Part shown: positions 52,236 through 59,916 of the stretch, piece after piece
Layout of the letters: each line of letters begins with the position of its first letter
How positions within the stretch are numbered: position 1 is the first letter of the stretch
From: Anderseniella sp963700885
GTDB lineage: Bacteria > Pseudomonadota > Alphaproteobacteria > Rhizobiales > Aestuariivirgaceae
NCBI GenBank assembly: GCA_963700885.1
Contig: CAVOZJ010000038.1
Location: forward strand, 124,001-188,000
DNA length: 64,000 bases
Direction: 5' to 3'
Notes under the pieces: generated by a model
What the model was told of the DNA's origin: nothing
The model's input: only the letters and a program-made list of their open reading frames with translations
The model's database searches: none
Made by a program: the position numbers and the translations under genes

Positions 52236-53141
52236 ATGGATCACCAACGTCTTCTGGCTTCCCTGTCCGGCGAGGAGCGCCTGGGACTGACGGCACTGTC
52301 CGATGGGCCAGGTCTGTTCAAGCTGTGTCAGCATGTTGCTGGTATAGCGATTTTTGCAGGGTTGATCGTGGCTGAAGTGCCGGGCTGGCCTTTGCTGATG
52401 CTGCCGCTTGGCATACAGCAGGTGTTCCTGTTCACGCTTCTGCACGAGACGGTGCATCGCACAGCTTTTCGCAGCATCTGGATCAACAGGCTGGTCGGGC
52501 GGATTTGCGGTTTCATTCTCGTCCTGCCTGCCGGTTGGTTCCGGTATTTCCATTTGGCTCATCACAGATTTACCCAGGAACCGGGCAACGACCCGGAACT
52601 GGCAGAAGCAAAACCGGAAACAGTCTGGCGATACATTGTCCACATTTCTGGCGTTCCCGTCTGGCGAAGCCAGATCATGGCCCTGGTGCGTAACGCGATG
52701 CAGGCGAATGCGGACAGTTTCGTGCCCTCGCGCGGCAAAAGCAAGGTCTTGCGCGAAGCCCAGATCATGATCGTGCTGTATCTGGGCATGCTTGCCGGAT
52801 CAGTCTGGACGGCATCAACCTTGTTGTTCTGGATATGGGTTGTCCCGCTGCTGGCCGGCCAACCATTCCTGCGACTTTACCTGCTGGCGGAACACGGGCG
52901 ATGTGCGTTTGTCGCCAACATGTTTGAAAATACCCGCACCACTTTTACGAACCGACTGGTGCGCTGGCTGGCGTGGAACATGCCGTACCATGCCGAACAT
53001 CATGCCTACCCGTCGGTGCCCTATCACAAGCTTCCGCTGTTTCATGCCAAAACGGCCGAGCACCTGAAGGTTACGGCGGATGGGTATACACGCTTCACGG
53101 CGAGTTATGTAAAGCAGCTTGATATCAGGCATCCACAATGA
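52236..53141 (+). CDS. membrane fatty acid desaturase family protein
   Basis: The 301-residue protein has the three His clusters of the diiron membrane desaturase superfamily: HETVHRTAF, FHLAHHRFTQEPGNDPE and YHAEHHAYPSVPY, set among four to five hydrophobic helices. It probably desaturates or hydroxylates an acyl chain at the membrane; carotenoid hydroxylases share this pattern. The frame is open from 51942 inside hyuA, but ATG 52236 gives the expected N-terminus. It is convergent with the LysE gene and overlaps it by 17 bases. Confidence 0.87.
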   Translation: MDHQRLLASLSGEERLGLTALSDGPGLFKLCQHVAGIAIFAGLIVAEVPGWPLLMLPLGIQQVFLFTLLHETVHRTAFRSIWINRLVGRICGFILVLPAGWFRYFHLAHHRFTQEPGNDPELAEAKPETVWRYIVHISGVPVWRSQIMALVRNAMQANADSFVPSRGKSKVLREAQIMIVLYLGMLAGSVWTASTLLFWIWVVPLLAGQPFLRLYLLAEHGRCAFVANMFENTRTTFTNRLVRWLAWNMPYHAEHHAYPSVPYHKLPLFHAKTAEHLKVTADGYTRFTASYVKQLDIRHPQ

Positions 53142-53745
53142 GCCGCGCCCCGATCAGGGCGAGAAATCCGCCCATCGCGCGGTCTATCCAGGTCTTGGCG
53201 CCGATATAGGCGTTGCGGGATTTCTGAACGGAAAACAACATGGCGACTACTGCATACCAGCCGATTTCGTTGCAGAACACGATGATAACGGCGACCACAT
53301 AAACCCACAAGGGAGAGTGGGTGGGCAAGAGTGCCACAAAGATTGATCCGAAAAACATGATCACTTTTGGATTGGCCAGTTGCGTGGCAAGACCCATCAT
53401 GAAGGCATGCCAGCGACCCAACTGTTTCTGTTTGGCCGGTTCCAGTGCAACCGGATCGCGGGCGTGGCGCCACAGCATGACAGCCAAAAACAGCAGGTAT
53501 ATGCCGCCTGCGATCTTGAAGGCCGTGTAGGCCCAGGCCGCGTGTTCGAGCACAATGGCGAGGCCGGCAATGGCGGCGGCCGACCAGATGATGGTGCCAG
53601 CGCCCAGTCCCATGACTGCCGACATTGCGACCGGTCGCGAATTGGACAATGCCAACCTGAAGATGAGCACGAAAGACTGGCCGGGGCTGATGGCTGCCAG
53701 CAATTGTACGGCCCATAGGGTAACCAGGGGGATCAGAAATTCCAT
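53125..53745 (-). CDS. LysE/RhtB-family amino acid exporter
   Basis: The 206-residue membrane protein has the RhtB pattern: AAISPGQSFVLIFRLALSNSRPVAMSAVMGLGAGTIIWSAAAIAGLAIVLE, with the conserved P-G-Q near the N-terminus, YTAFKIAGGIYLLFLAVMLWRH, and GLATQLANPKVIMFFGSIF. Six helices are apparent. It would export amino acids or related metabolites from the cytoplasm. Its 3' end overlaps the desaturase gene. A hairpin-rich region of about 400 bases lies upstream. Confidence 0.88.
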   Translation of the reverse strand: MEFLIPLVTLWAVQLLAAISPGQSFVLIFRLALSNSRPVAMSAVMGLGAGTIIWSAAAIAGLAIVLEHAAWAYTAFKIAGGIYLLFLAVMLWRHARDPVALEPAKQKQLGRWHAFMMGLATQLANPKVIMFFGSIFVALLPTHSPLWVYVVAVIIVFCNEIGWYAVVAMLFSVQKSRNAYIGAKTWIDRAMGGFLALIGARLIVDA

Positions 53746-53907
53746 ATTCGTCCGGCCGGCAAAATGCTATACAGAAAAACCAGCTATTGACCCTTGTGAC
53801 CGGTCTTCGCGCTTTCTGGCGAGTCATGCTTTACGCCGTTGCCTGGCCCGCTACAAGTGGAACATAAGGGCGACCGGCGGACTGTAAAAACCGGCCTTTG
53901 CAACAAC

Positions 53908-53926
53908 ATGGGTTCACGGAACCCAT
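53908..53926. repeat. perfect 8-bp hairpin containing the dispersed intergenic motif
   Basis: ATGGGTTC pairs with GAACCCAT across a three-base loop. Read on the minus strand, the sequence continues as GTGAACCCATGTTG, identical for 14 bases to 56936-56949. A TAAAATAATT tract follows on the plus strand, so a terminator on that strand is an alternative. It lies 163 bases upstream of the minus-strand LysE-family gene. Confidence 0.5.
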
Positions 53927-54038
53927 AAAATAATTCTACCACTTTGCAAACGGTCAGGTTCATGGCTCCTGGTTGTAGAACCGGAAACCATCCTGATCTT
54001 GTGGGACAAGTCCACCCTTCTGGTGGGTTGCGGCGCTT

Positions 54039-54060
54039 GCCCGATACCACCATATCGGGC
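54039..54060. repeat. perfect 8-bp inverted repeat, 6-base loop
   Basis: GCCCGATA at 54039-54046 is complementary to TATCGGGC at 54053-54060 around CCACCA. The symmetry would allow either an RNA hairpin or a dimeric operator. No T-run follows on the plus strand, so an intrinsic terminator is unlikely. It is 89 bases before the methyltransferase start. Confidence 0.45.
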
Positions 54061-54148
54061 CACGCACTGCATCTGCCACAGTGAACGGATTTGACTCCAT
54101 CAGACGGGTCAAGGCTTACTGCAGATAGTACAAACGCGAGAACCACAG

Positions 54149-54820
54149 ATGTCAGGTTTTGACGATGCCGCAGCTACCTATGACCGGTCGCGCCATGCGC
54201 TGATTCCGGATTATGACGAGGTGTACGCAGCCGCAGTTGAGGCACTTGAGCTGGATCAGGCACAAGCTGCGCGCGTTCTGGATCTTGGCGCCGGCACGGG
54301 CGGGTTTTCGGGAGAAGTCATAAGCGCACACCCACGATCCCGGGTGGAACTATCCGACGTGTCAGTGCCAATGCTTGAGCAGGCGCGGGCACGATTCGCA
54401 GCAGATCCCCGGTTTTCGTTTCGCGAACTGGATATTGTAACCGGGCAGTATGGTCACGGGTGGGACAGGATCATTTCGTCTTTCGTTATTCATCACGTTT
54501 CGCACGCGGCCAAACGGGAAGTGTTTGCCAAGGTCTGCGCTGCACTGAAACCGTCAAGTATATTTGTCAACATCGATCAGGTCCAGGCATGTTCGCAGGC
54601 TGTGCAGGACATTCAAATGCGAGTGTGGAAGAAGGATGTCCTGGCTGCCGGTGCCCTGCAAAAGGACCTTGAAGATGGCATGGCCCGCATGGAAGCCATG
54701 GACATCAATGCTGACCTGGATGAACAGGTTTTATGGTTGAAACGAGCCGGCTTTCAGACAGTCGATGTGGTCTATCGAAATTACTTCTGGGCAGTGTTTG
54801 TTGCCAAAAAGCCTGACTGA
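54149..54820 (+). CDS. class I SAM-dependent methyltransferase
   Basis: The 223-residue protein has motif I VLDLGAGTGGFSGEV, motif II VELSDVSVPMLEQAR, and ISSFVIHHVSHAAKREVFAKV at the post-motif region, followed by FVNIDQVQA. These are the segments of ubiquinone/menaquinone-type and other small-molecule methyltransferases. The target is unknown. No signal or membrane segment is present. It is four bases before the RNase T2 gene in the same direction, so the two may be transcribed together. Confidence 0.85.
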   Translation: MSGFDDAAATYDRSRHALIPDYDEVYAAAVEALELDQAQAARVLDLGAGTGGFSGEVISAHPRSRVELSDVSVPMLEQARARFAADPRFSFRELDIVTGQYGHGWDRIISSFVIHHVSHAAKREVFAKVCAALKPSSIFVNIDQVQACSQAVQDIQMRVWKKDVLAAGALQKDLEDGMARMEAMDINADLDEQVLWLKRAGFQTVDVVYRNYFWAVFVAKKPD

Positions 54821-54823
54821 TCA

Positions 54824-55567
54824 ATGATATGGTCCAGCTCCAAAAAACCTGTCCTGCTGATGCTGGCACTGGGAGCCGGGGTGATCGGCTACCAGCAGAT
54901 GGCGGCCGTGAAGCCGGGGTACGTTTTGGCAGTAAGCTGGCAACCGGGGTTTTGTGAGACCCGTTGGCGGTTACCGGAATGCCGATCCCAGACATCCGAA
55001 CGCTACGACGCCTCGCACTTTTCACTGCATGGACTTTGGCCCCAGCCGCGCAGCAAAGCCTATTGCGGTGTGAACAAGAACGAAATTCGCAAGGACAAGG
55101 ACCGCCGCTGGGACGAACTTTCCTGGCCCAGGCTTGATAAGGATCTATGGGACCGGTTGAAACAGGTCATGCCGGGCACCAGATCCGGTCTTCACAAGCA
55201 TGAATGGATCAAGCATGGCACCTGTTATGATGGCACCGGACCGGATGAATATTTTGCTGATGCACTTCAACTTTTGGACGCACTCAACAGTTCCGAAGTA
55301 CACCGGTTGTTCGCTTCGAGTATTGGCAGTGAGTTAACTGGTGATCGGGTCCGCGCAGCGTTTGACAAAAGTTTCGGGGCAGGGACAGGAGATCGCGTTC
55401 GTATTTCCTGCAACAATGATCAAGACAGGAGATTGATTGTCGAACTGACAATCGGTCTGTCCGGCACAGTTACCCCTACCAGCCGATTGTCCGATCTGAT
55501 GGCGGCATCTCCGGCAACGCAACCTGGATGTCCATCGGGCATTGTCGATGCAGCCGGTCTTCAGTAA
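54824..55567 (+). CDS. ribonuclease T2 family protein
   Basis: The 247-residue protein has both catalytic segments of RNase T2: CAS I HFSLHGLWPQ and CAS II HKHEWIKHGTC, with the catalytic His residues and the Glu, plus several Cys that could pair. The N-terminus (KKPVLLMLALGAGVIGYQQMAAV) is a signal peptide or anchor, so it acts in the periplasm or outside. It cleaves RNA non-specifically through a cyclic phosphate. It follows the methyltransferase gene by three bases and precedes terC by 65. Confidence 0.9.
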   Translation: MIWSSSKKPVLLMLALGAGVIGYQQMAAVKPGYVLAVSWQPGFCETRWRLPECRSQTSERYDASHFSLHGLWPQPRSKAYCGVNKNEIRKDKDRRWDELSWPRLDKDLWDRLKQVMPGTRSGLHKHEWIKHGTCYDGTGPDEYFADALQLLDALNSSEVHRLFASSIGSELTGDRVRAAFDKSFGAGTGDRVRISCNNDQDRRLIVELTIGLSGTVTPTSRLSDLMAASPATQPGCPSGIVDAAGLQ

Positions 55568-55632
55568 GTTCAGGGTCCTGACCGTCGCTTTCATCTGCAG
55601 CAGCAAATTGCACTACATGCCGGAGATCAGAC

Positions 55633-56442
55633 ATGCTGGAACTGTTCACACTGGAAAACCTGTTTACCCTGATGGTGCTGACCGCACTTGAGACAGTTCT
55701 GGGATTTGACAATCTTCTCTACATATCGATTGAGGCAAAGCGGGTCGCCGCAGACAAACAAAAATATGTGCGCCAGGTGGGGATCGTACTGGCCATCGGT
55801 TTGCGAATAGTACTGCTGTTTGTTGTCCTGCAGATGATCTCGTCGTTCCAGTCTTCACTGTTCAAACTCGACATTCCATTTGTTCGATCCGACGTAAACG
55901 GCCATGCAATTATTGTTTTGCTGGGCGGCGTCTTCCTGATTTACACAGCGCTGAAGGAAATTTTCCACATGCTTGTGGTGCAGGATCTGCAGGGGAAAAA
56001 TGGCGATGGCCGCGCCAAGCGCACGGTATTTTCCGCCTTGATATGGATACTGATCATGAACATCGTTTTTTCGTTCGATACGGTGCTGTCGGCGATCGCA
56101 CTGACCAATGTTTTCTGGGTGATGGCGCTGGCGATCATCCTGTCAGGCATCCTGATGGTGGTCATGGCAGAGCATGTTGCCCGCTTCCTGGAACGCAACA
56201 GGATGTACGAAGTGCTTGGTCTGTTTGTGCTTTTGCTGGTTGGCATCATGCTGATGAGTGAAGGCGGGCACCTGGCTCACCTGGAGTTCTTCGGATACGA
56301 AATCGATGCCATGAGCAAGGCCACATTCTACTTTGTGCTGGTTACGCTCGTGCTCGTGGATGTGGTGCAGGGGCGCTATCAACGCAAGATCATGGCGGAG
56401 GCCGCGGCGAAATCTTCGCGCAAGATAATTTCAACCGATTGA
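55633..56442 (+). CDS. TerC-family integral membrane protein
   Basis: The 269-residue protein has the TerC signature: LENLFTLMVLTALETVLGFDNLLYISI near the N-terminus and the equivalent second repeat IMNIVFSFDTVLSAIALTNVFWVM, with the acidic-N/D motifs in helices. About seven helices are visible. TerC proteins take part in metal efflux, notably manganese, or metalation of exported proteins. CCGGAGA precedes ATG 55633. No yybP-type riboswitch could fit in the 65-base gap upstream. Confidence 0.9.
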   Translation: MLELFTLENLFTLMVLTALETVLGFDNLLYISIEAKRVAADKQKYVRQVGIVLAIGLRIVLLFVVLQMISSFQSSLFKLDIPFVRSDVNGHAIIVLLGGVFLIYTALKEIFHMLVVQDLQGKNGDGRAKRTVFSALIWILIMNIVFSFDTVLSAIALTNVFWVMALAIILSGILMVVMAEHVARFLERNRMYEVLGLFVLLLVGIMLMSEGGHLAHLEFFGYEIDAMSKATFYFVLVTLVLVDVVQGRYQRKIMAEAAAKSSRKIISTD

Positions 56443-56543
56443 TTGGCGCATCTGGAAGTTGAAATAACCTGCGTGACTCTGCAACCGAATCAATTTCAAC
56501 ATGGCGTTGTTGCTACAATAACTGGCTCGGGAGTATATCGGCC

Positions 56544-56855
56544 ATGGCTGATGTGAAGACGGAATACTACGAAGACAAAAAGGGTGAATGGCGGTGGCGC
56601 AAGACGCACAAGAACGGTGAAGTCATCGGCGCGTCGTCGGAAGGATATGTGAACAAGAAGGATTGCCAGTCAAATGCCAACCGTGGCTCCAAGGCTGGCG
56701 ACAGGTGGGAATTCTACAAGGACAAGAAGGGTGAGCATCGCTGGCGCTGTTTCGCCTCGAACGGCAAACTGGTTGGTCGCGCGACTGAAGGCTACAAGGC
56801 CAAGAAGTCTGCCGAGAACAATGCAATGGCAAATGGCTGGCCGGGTAAGGCCTAG
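56544..56855 (+). CDS. DUF1508 (YegP-like) protein, two repeats
   Basis: The 103-residue protein has two tandem DUF1508 units: YYEDKKGEWRWRKTHKNGEVIGASSEGYVNKKDCQSN and WEFYKDKKGEHRWRCFASNGKLVGRATEGYKAKKSAENN. The family is a small beta-rich fold of unknown function, often lysine-rich as here. It is monocistronic, 101 bases after terC, and followed at once by a strong 17-bp hairpin that probably ends transcription. Confidence 0.9.
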   Translation: MADVKTEYYEDKKGEWRWRKTHKNGEVIGASSEGYVNKKDCQSNANRGSKAGDRWEFYKDKKGEHRWRCFASNGKLVGRATEGYKAKKSAENNAMANGWPGKA

Positions 56856-56857
56856 AT

Positions 56858-56896
56858 CAGGATGACATTTGGTTAAATCAACCAAATGTCATCCTG
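56858..56896 (+). terminator. 17-bp perfect inverted repeat after the DUF1508 gene
   Basis: CAGGATGACATTTGGTT at 56858-56874 is exactly complementary to 56880-56896, with loop AAATC. It starts three bases after the TAG of the DUF1508 gene. There is no T-run beyond it, so a simple intrinsic terminator is uncertain. It could also be a processing site or a mobile palindromic repeat. Confidence 0.6.
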
Positions 56897-56926
56897 CCCA
56901 GATCCAAATTGATACATCAACCTTTT

Positions 56927-56949
56927 GGGTTCAAGTGAACCCATGTTGC
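56927..56949 (+). repeat. hairpin copy of the dispersed GTGAACCCATGTTG motif
   Basis: GGGTTC pairs with GAACCC around AAGT at 56927-56942, and ATGTTG follows. The same stem plus ATGTTG occurs reversed at 53906-53926, and a stemless form at 13075-13089. It is about 170 bases upstream of ettA. The function is unknown. Confidence 0.5.
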
Positions 56950-57120
56950 TTGAGTTTACACCCCGTCTGACGGACAATCCTGAACGGCTGCCTGGCGCAA
57001 TAATTCAGTGCCGGGCATCTTGTTGTGGCAACAGCATGCTCGATTGCCTAAAGTGACCACATCGGCTAGAACCCGCTCACCAATTCCACATTATTCATCA
57101 AAGAGAGGCACGAGCCTGTC

Positions 57121-58776
57121 ATGGCGCGTCAATTCATCTATCACATGCAGGGCATGTCGAAATCCTACTCCGGCGGAAAAAAGGTGCTCGACAATGTGCA
57201 CCTGAGTTTCTATCCGGACGCCAAGATAGGCGTGCTTGGACCAAACGGTGCAGGAAAGTCCACATTGCTGCGTATCATGGCCGGTATCGACAAGGAATTC
57301 AGTGGCGAAGCCTGGCTCGCCGATGGGGCCACTTCCGGTTACCTGCCGCAGGAGCCGCAACTCGACGAGACCAAGGACGTGATGGGAAACGTCATGGAGG
57401 GGGTGTCTGAAAAGCAGGCTATCCTTGACCGCTACAACGAGCTTGCGATGAATTACTCTGATGAAACTGCAGACGAAATGACCCGCCTGCAGGACGAGAT
57501 TGATGTCCAGAACCTATGGGACCTGGATAGCCAGGTTGAACAGGCCATGGATGCCCTGCGTTGCCCACCGGGGGATGCGGATGTTGCAAAACTTTCGGGC
57601 GGTGAACGTCGCCGGGTTGCGCTGACCCAATTGTTGTTACGCAAACCGGACCTGCTCTTGCTTGATGAGCCAACCAACCATCTGGATGCTGAAAGCGTCA
57701 ATTGGCTGGAGCATCATCTGCGCGAGTACCCGGGCGCCATCCTGATCATAACCCATGATCGTTACTTTCTCGACAATGTAACCGGCTGGATTCTGGAACT
57801 CGACCGCGGCCGGGGCATCCCTTACGAAGGCAATTATTCCGCCTATCTTGGCCAGAAGGCCAAGCGGTATGCTCAGGAAGGCCGCGAGGACGCCGCGCGG
57901 CAGAAGGCGCTGGAGGCCGAGCAGGAGTGGATTGCCGCTTCGCCCAAGGCACGGCAGGCCAAGTCCAAGGCGCGTATCAAGGCATATGACGAGCTGGTCA
58001 AGGCCAATGACAACCGGCTCAAGTCAACTTCGGCACAAATCGTCATCCCGCCGGGCGATCGCCTGGGTGATGTGGTCATCGACGTCAAGGGCCTGAAGAA
58101 GGGATACGGCGACCGGCTGCTGATCGACGGACTGGAGTTTCGCCTGCCGCCGGGCGGAATTGTCGGCATCATAGGCGCCAATGGTGCAGGCAAGACCACA
58201 CTGTTCCGCATGATCACTGGTCAGGAACAGCCTGACGACGGTACCATTCGTGTTGGTGATACCGTGCAGCTTGGCTATGTCGACCAGAGTCGCGATACGC
58301 TCAATGCCAACAACACCGTCTGGGAAGAAATTTCCGAAGGCAACGATGTTTTCTATCTTGGAAAACGCGAGCAGAATTCGCGTGCCTATTGCTCCGCGTT
58401 CAATTTCAAGGGCGGCGACCAACAGCAAAAGGTTGGTTCACTGTCGGGTGGCCAGCGAAACCGGGTGCACCTGGCGAAAATGTTGAAGACAGGCTCAAAC
58501 GTCCTGTTGCTCGATGAGCCGACAAATGATCTGGATACAGAAACCCTGGCTGCGCTCGAAGAGGCGCTGGAAAGCTATGCCGGTTGCGCAGTGGTAATTT
58601 CACATGACCGCATGTTCCTCGACCGTCTCGCCACTCATATCCTGGCGTTCGAAGGCGACAGTCACGTGGAATGGTTTGAAGGCAACTTCGCCGATTATGA
58701 AGAAGACAAGAAGCGGCGCTTGGGTGAAGATGCCGTGATGCCCAAACGGATCAGATACAAACAGTTTTCACGGTGA
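57121..58776 (+). CDS. ettA: energy-dependent translational throttle protein EttA (ABC-F)
   Basis: The 551-residue protein has two ABC domains: Walker A GPNGAGKST and GANGAGKTT, signatures LSGGERRRVALTQLLL and LSGGQRNRVHLAKML, Walker B LLLLDEPTNHLDAESVNWLE and LLLDEPTNDLDTETL. The start MARQFIYHMQGMSKSY and the long linker with RSKARIKAYDELV-like sequence are EttA features. It binds the ribosomal E site and controls the first peptide bond according to the ATP/ADP ratio. An AGAGAGG lies upstream of ATG 57121. Its end overlaps the ThiO-like remnant by four bases. Confidence 0.95.
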   Translation: MARQFIYHMQGMSKSYSGGKKVLDNVHLSFYPDAKIGVLGPNGAGKSTLLRIMAGIDKEFSGEAWLADGATSGYLPQEPQLDETKDVMGNVMEGVSEKQAILDRYNELAMNYSDETADEMTRLQDEIDVQNLWDLDSQVEQAMDALRCPPGDADVAKLSGGERRRVALTQLLLRKPDLLLLDEPTNHLDAESVNWLEHHLREYPGAILIITHDRYFLDNVTGWILELDRGRGIPYEGNYSAYLGQKAKRYAQEGREDAARQKALEAEQEWIAASPKARQAKSKARIKAYDELVKANDNRLKSTSAQIVIPPGDRLGDVVIDVKGLKKGYGDRLLIDGLEFRLPPGGIVGIIGANGAGKTTLFRMITGQEQPDDGTIRVGDTVQLGYVDQSRDTLNANNTVWEEISEGNDVFYLGKREQNSRAYCSAFNFKGGDQQQKVGSLSGGQRNRVHLAKMLKTGSNVLLLDEPTNDLDTETLAALEEALESYAGCAVVISHDRMFLDRLATHILAFEGDSHVEWFEGNFADYEEDKKRRLGEDAVMPKRIRYKQFSR

Positions 58777-58958
58777 GCGGCGAGGCCACCGGCACCGTTG
58801 TGACAGTCATGGGTGCCGGCTTGCCCGGCCCTGGCGCGACAGAACTGTTGGCTGAACCGGGCTGCAGCATCAGGTTGCTGGAAGCATCTGACGGAACGGA
58901 TGGCAAAACTTGTTCTTGGTTCACCCAGGTGATTGCGGCAGACTGGCCAGGGAACTGA
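58773..58958 (+). pseudogene. remnant of an FAD-dependent ThiO-like amine oxidase (N-terminal Rossmann only)
   Basis: The 61-codon frame reads VVTVMGAGLPGPGATELLAEPGCSIRLLEAS, a damaged GxGxxG FAD-binding fold, then KTCSWF, which matches the CSWFAGG segment after the Rossmann unit in glycine oxidase ThiO. The frame stops there, although the family runs to about 330-400 residues. The second glycine motif is altered (GLPGPG). It overlaps the ettA stop (GTGA) and abuts the alpha/beta hydrolase gene, so a deletion seems to have removed the rest. A real 61-residue protein is unlikely. Confidence 0.5.
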
Positions 58959-58974
58959 TGGAGTTTGCAGGGCC

Positions 58975-59880
58975 ATGGCGCTGGCAGAAAACAATGGCGT
59001 TCGAATCTACTTCGAAGACACCGGCGGTGACGGTACGCCGGTATTGTTTTTGCATGAGTATGCTGGCGATCATCGCTCATGGGATGGCCAGCTAGAGGCG
59101 TTGTCAGGCAGGCATCGCTGTCTGGCTGCATCGGCTCGGGGGTATCCTCCGTCTGATTGCCCCGGTATTCCGGATGCCTATACGCAGCAGGCCATGAATA
59201 CCGATGCAGTGGCGGTTCTCGATGCAGTTCAGGTTGAAAGGGCTCATATTGTTGGCATGTCGATGGGCGCTTTTACCGCGCTTCAACTGGCGCAATTCTA
59301 CCCTCAGCGAGTGATATCGGTCATTGCGGCCGCCGGTGGTTCCGGCTCCGCGGGCGAACCGCTGGCACGAGAAGGATTTGTGACAGAGGCCCTGGGTCTC
59401 GCCGCCTTGATGCAGAGAACCGAGGCGATTCCGGCTGAAGCCTTGTGCAAGGGCCCGACCCGCATTCAGCTCCGTTCGAAAAATCCGGCAGCCTGGCAGC
59501 TGAGTATGGACCATTTGGCATCGCATCCGTGGAAACCTGCTGCCCATATGCTGCGAGGGGTGCAGGTGGGCAGGCCATCGCTGCGCGACCAGGAGGACAC
59601 ATTGCGGAAGGTAACGGCACCGGTTCAACTGATGGTGGGCGACGAGGATACATCATGCCTAGATGTGAATGTCTGGTTGAAGCAGATCATGGCATGCGCG
59701 CGCCTTATGGTATTTCCCGCTTCCGGCCATGCGGTGAACCTGGAAGAGCCGGACTTGTTCAATTCGTGTCTGCAGCGATTTCTCACATTGGTGGACGACG
59801 GGGGATGGCAGCCACGAAACCCGGCCACCATGCCAAAGGCTGGTGTCCATACTGCTCTCGGACTGGCCGATGAAGGTTAG
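58975..59880 (+). CDS. alpha/beta hydrolase
   Basis: The 301-residue protein has VLFLHEYAGDHRSWDGQLEAL (oxyanion hole, HE in place of HG), the nucleophile elbow VGMSMGAFTALQLA (Ser in GMSMG), LMVGDEDTSCLDV with the acid Asp, and a C-terminal SGHAVNLEEPDLFN with the catalytic His. The triad is complete, so it is likely an active esterase or related hydrolase; the substrate is unknown. The frame is open from 58933, but ATG 58975 gives the conserved N-terminus MALAENNGVRIYFEDTG. Confidence 0.85.
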   Translation: MALAENNGVRIYFEDTGGDGTPVLFLHEYAGDHRSWDGQLEALSGRHRCLAASARGYPPSDCPGIPDAYTQQAMNTDAVAVLDAVQVERAHIVGMSMGAFTALQLAQFYPQRVISVIAAAGGSGSAGEPLAREGFVTEALGLAALMQRTEAIPAEALCKGPTRIQLRSKNPAAWQLSMDHLASHPWKPAAHMLRGVQVGRPSLRDQEDTLRKVTAPVQLMVGDEDTSCLDVNVWLKQIMACARLMVFPASGHAVNLEEPDLFNSCLQRFLTLVDDGGWQPRNPATMPKAGVHTALGLADEG

Positions 59881-59916
59881 GTAATCGCCTGTAAATACTT
59901 CGCCCAGAAACTGAAC

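Larger units (their letters stand above)
53746..54148. other. hairpin-rich intergenic region between lysE-like and methyltransferase genes
   Basis: No gene is convincing in these 403 bases between divergent genes. Several inverted repeats are packed into 53900-54060: a perfect 8-bp stem at 53908-53926, a CCACC/GGTGG stem near 54012-54026, and a perfect 8-bp stem with a 6-base loop at 54039-54060. The first holds the reversed copy of the dispersed GTGAACCCATGT motif. A structured RNA, terminators for either side, or a palindromic repeat element are all possible. Promoters of the two flanking genes must also lie here. Confidence 0.5.

Noticed and set aside
53900..54060. 6S RNA, SRP RNA, cobalamin or TPP riboswitch in the hairpin region
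   Set aside because: None of the conserved boxes of these RNAs could be found; only a weak GCCACAG-like and CCTGATC-like resemblance was present.
53784..54146. Minus-strand 120-codon frame in the hairpin region
   Set aside because: The peptide is Cys/Pro/Ser-rich without any domain, and it spans several inverted repeats; the DNA looks noncoding.
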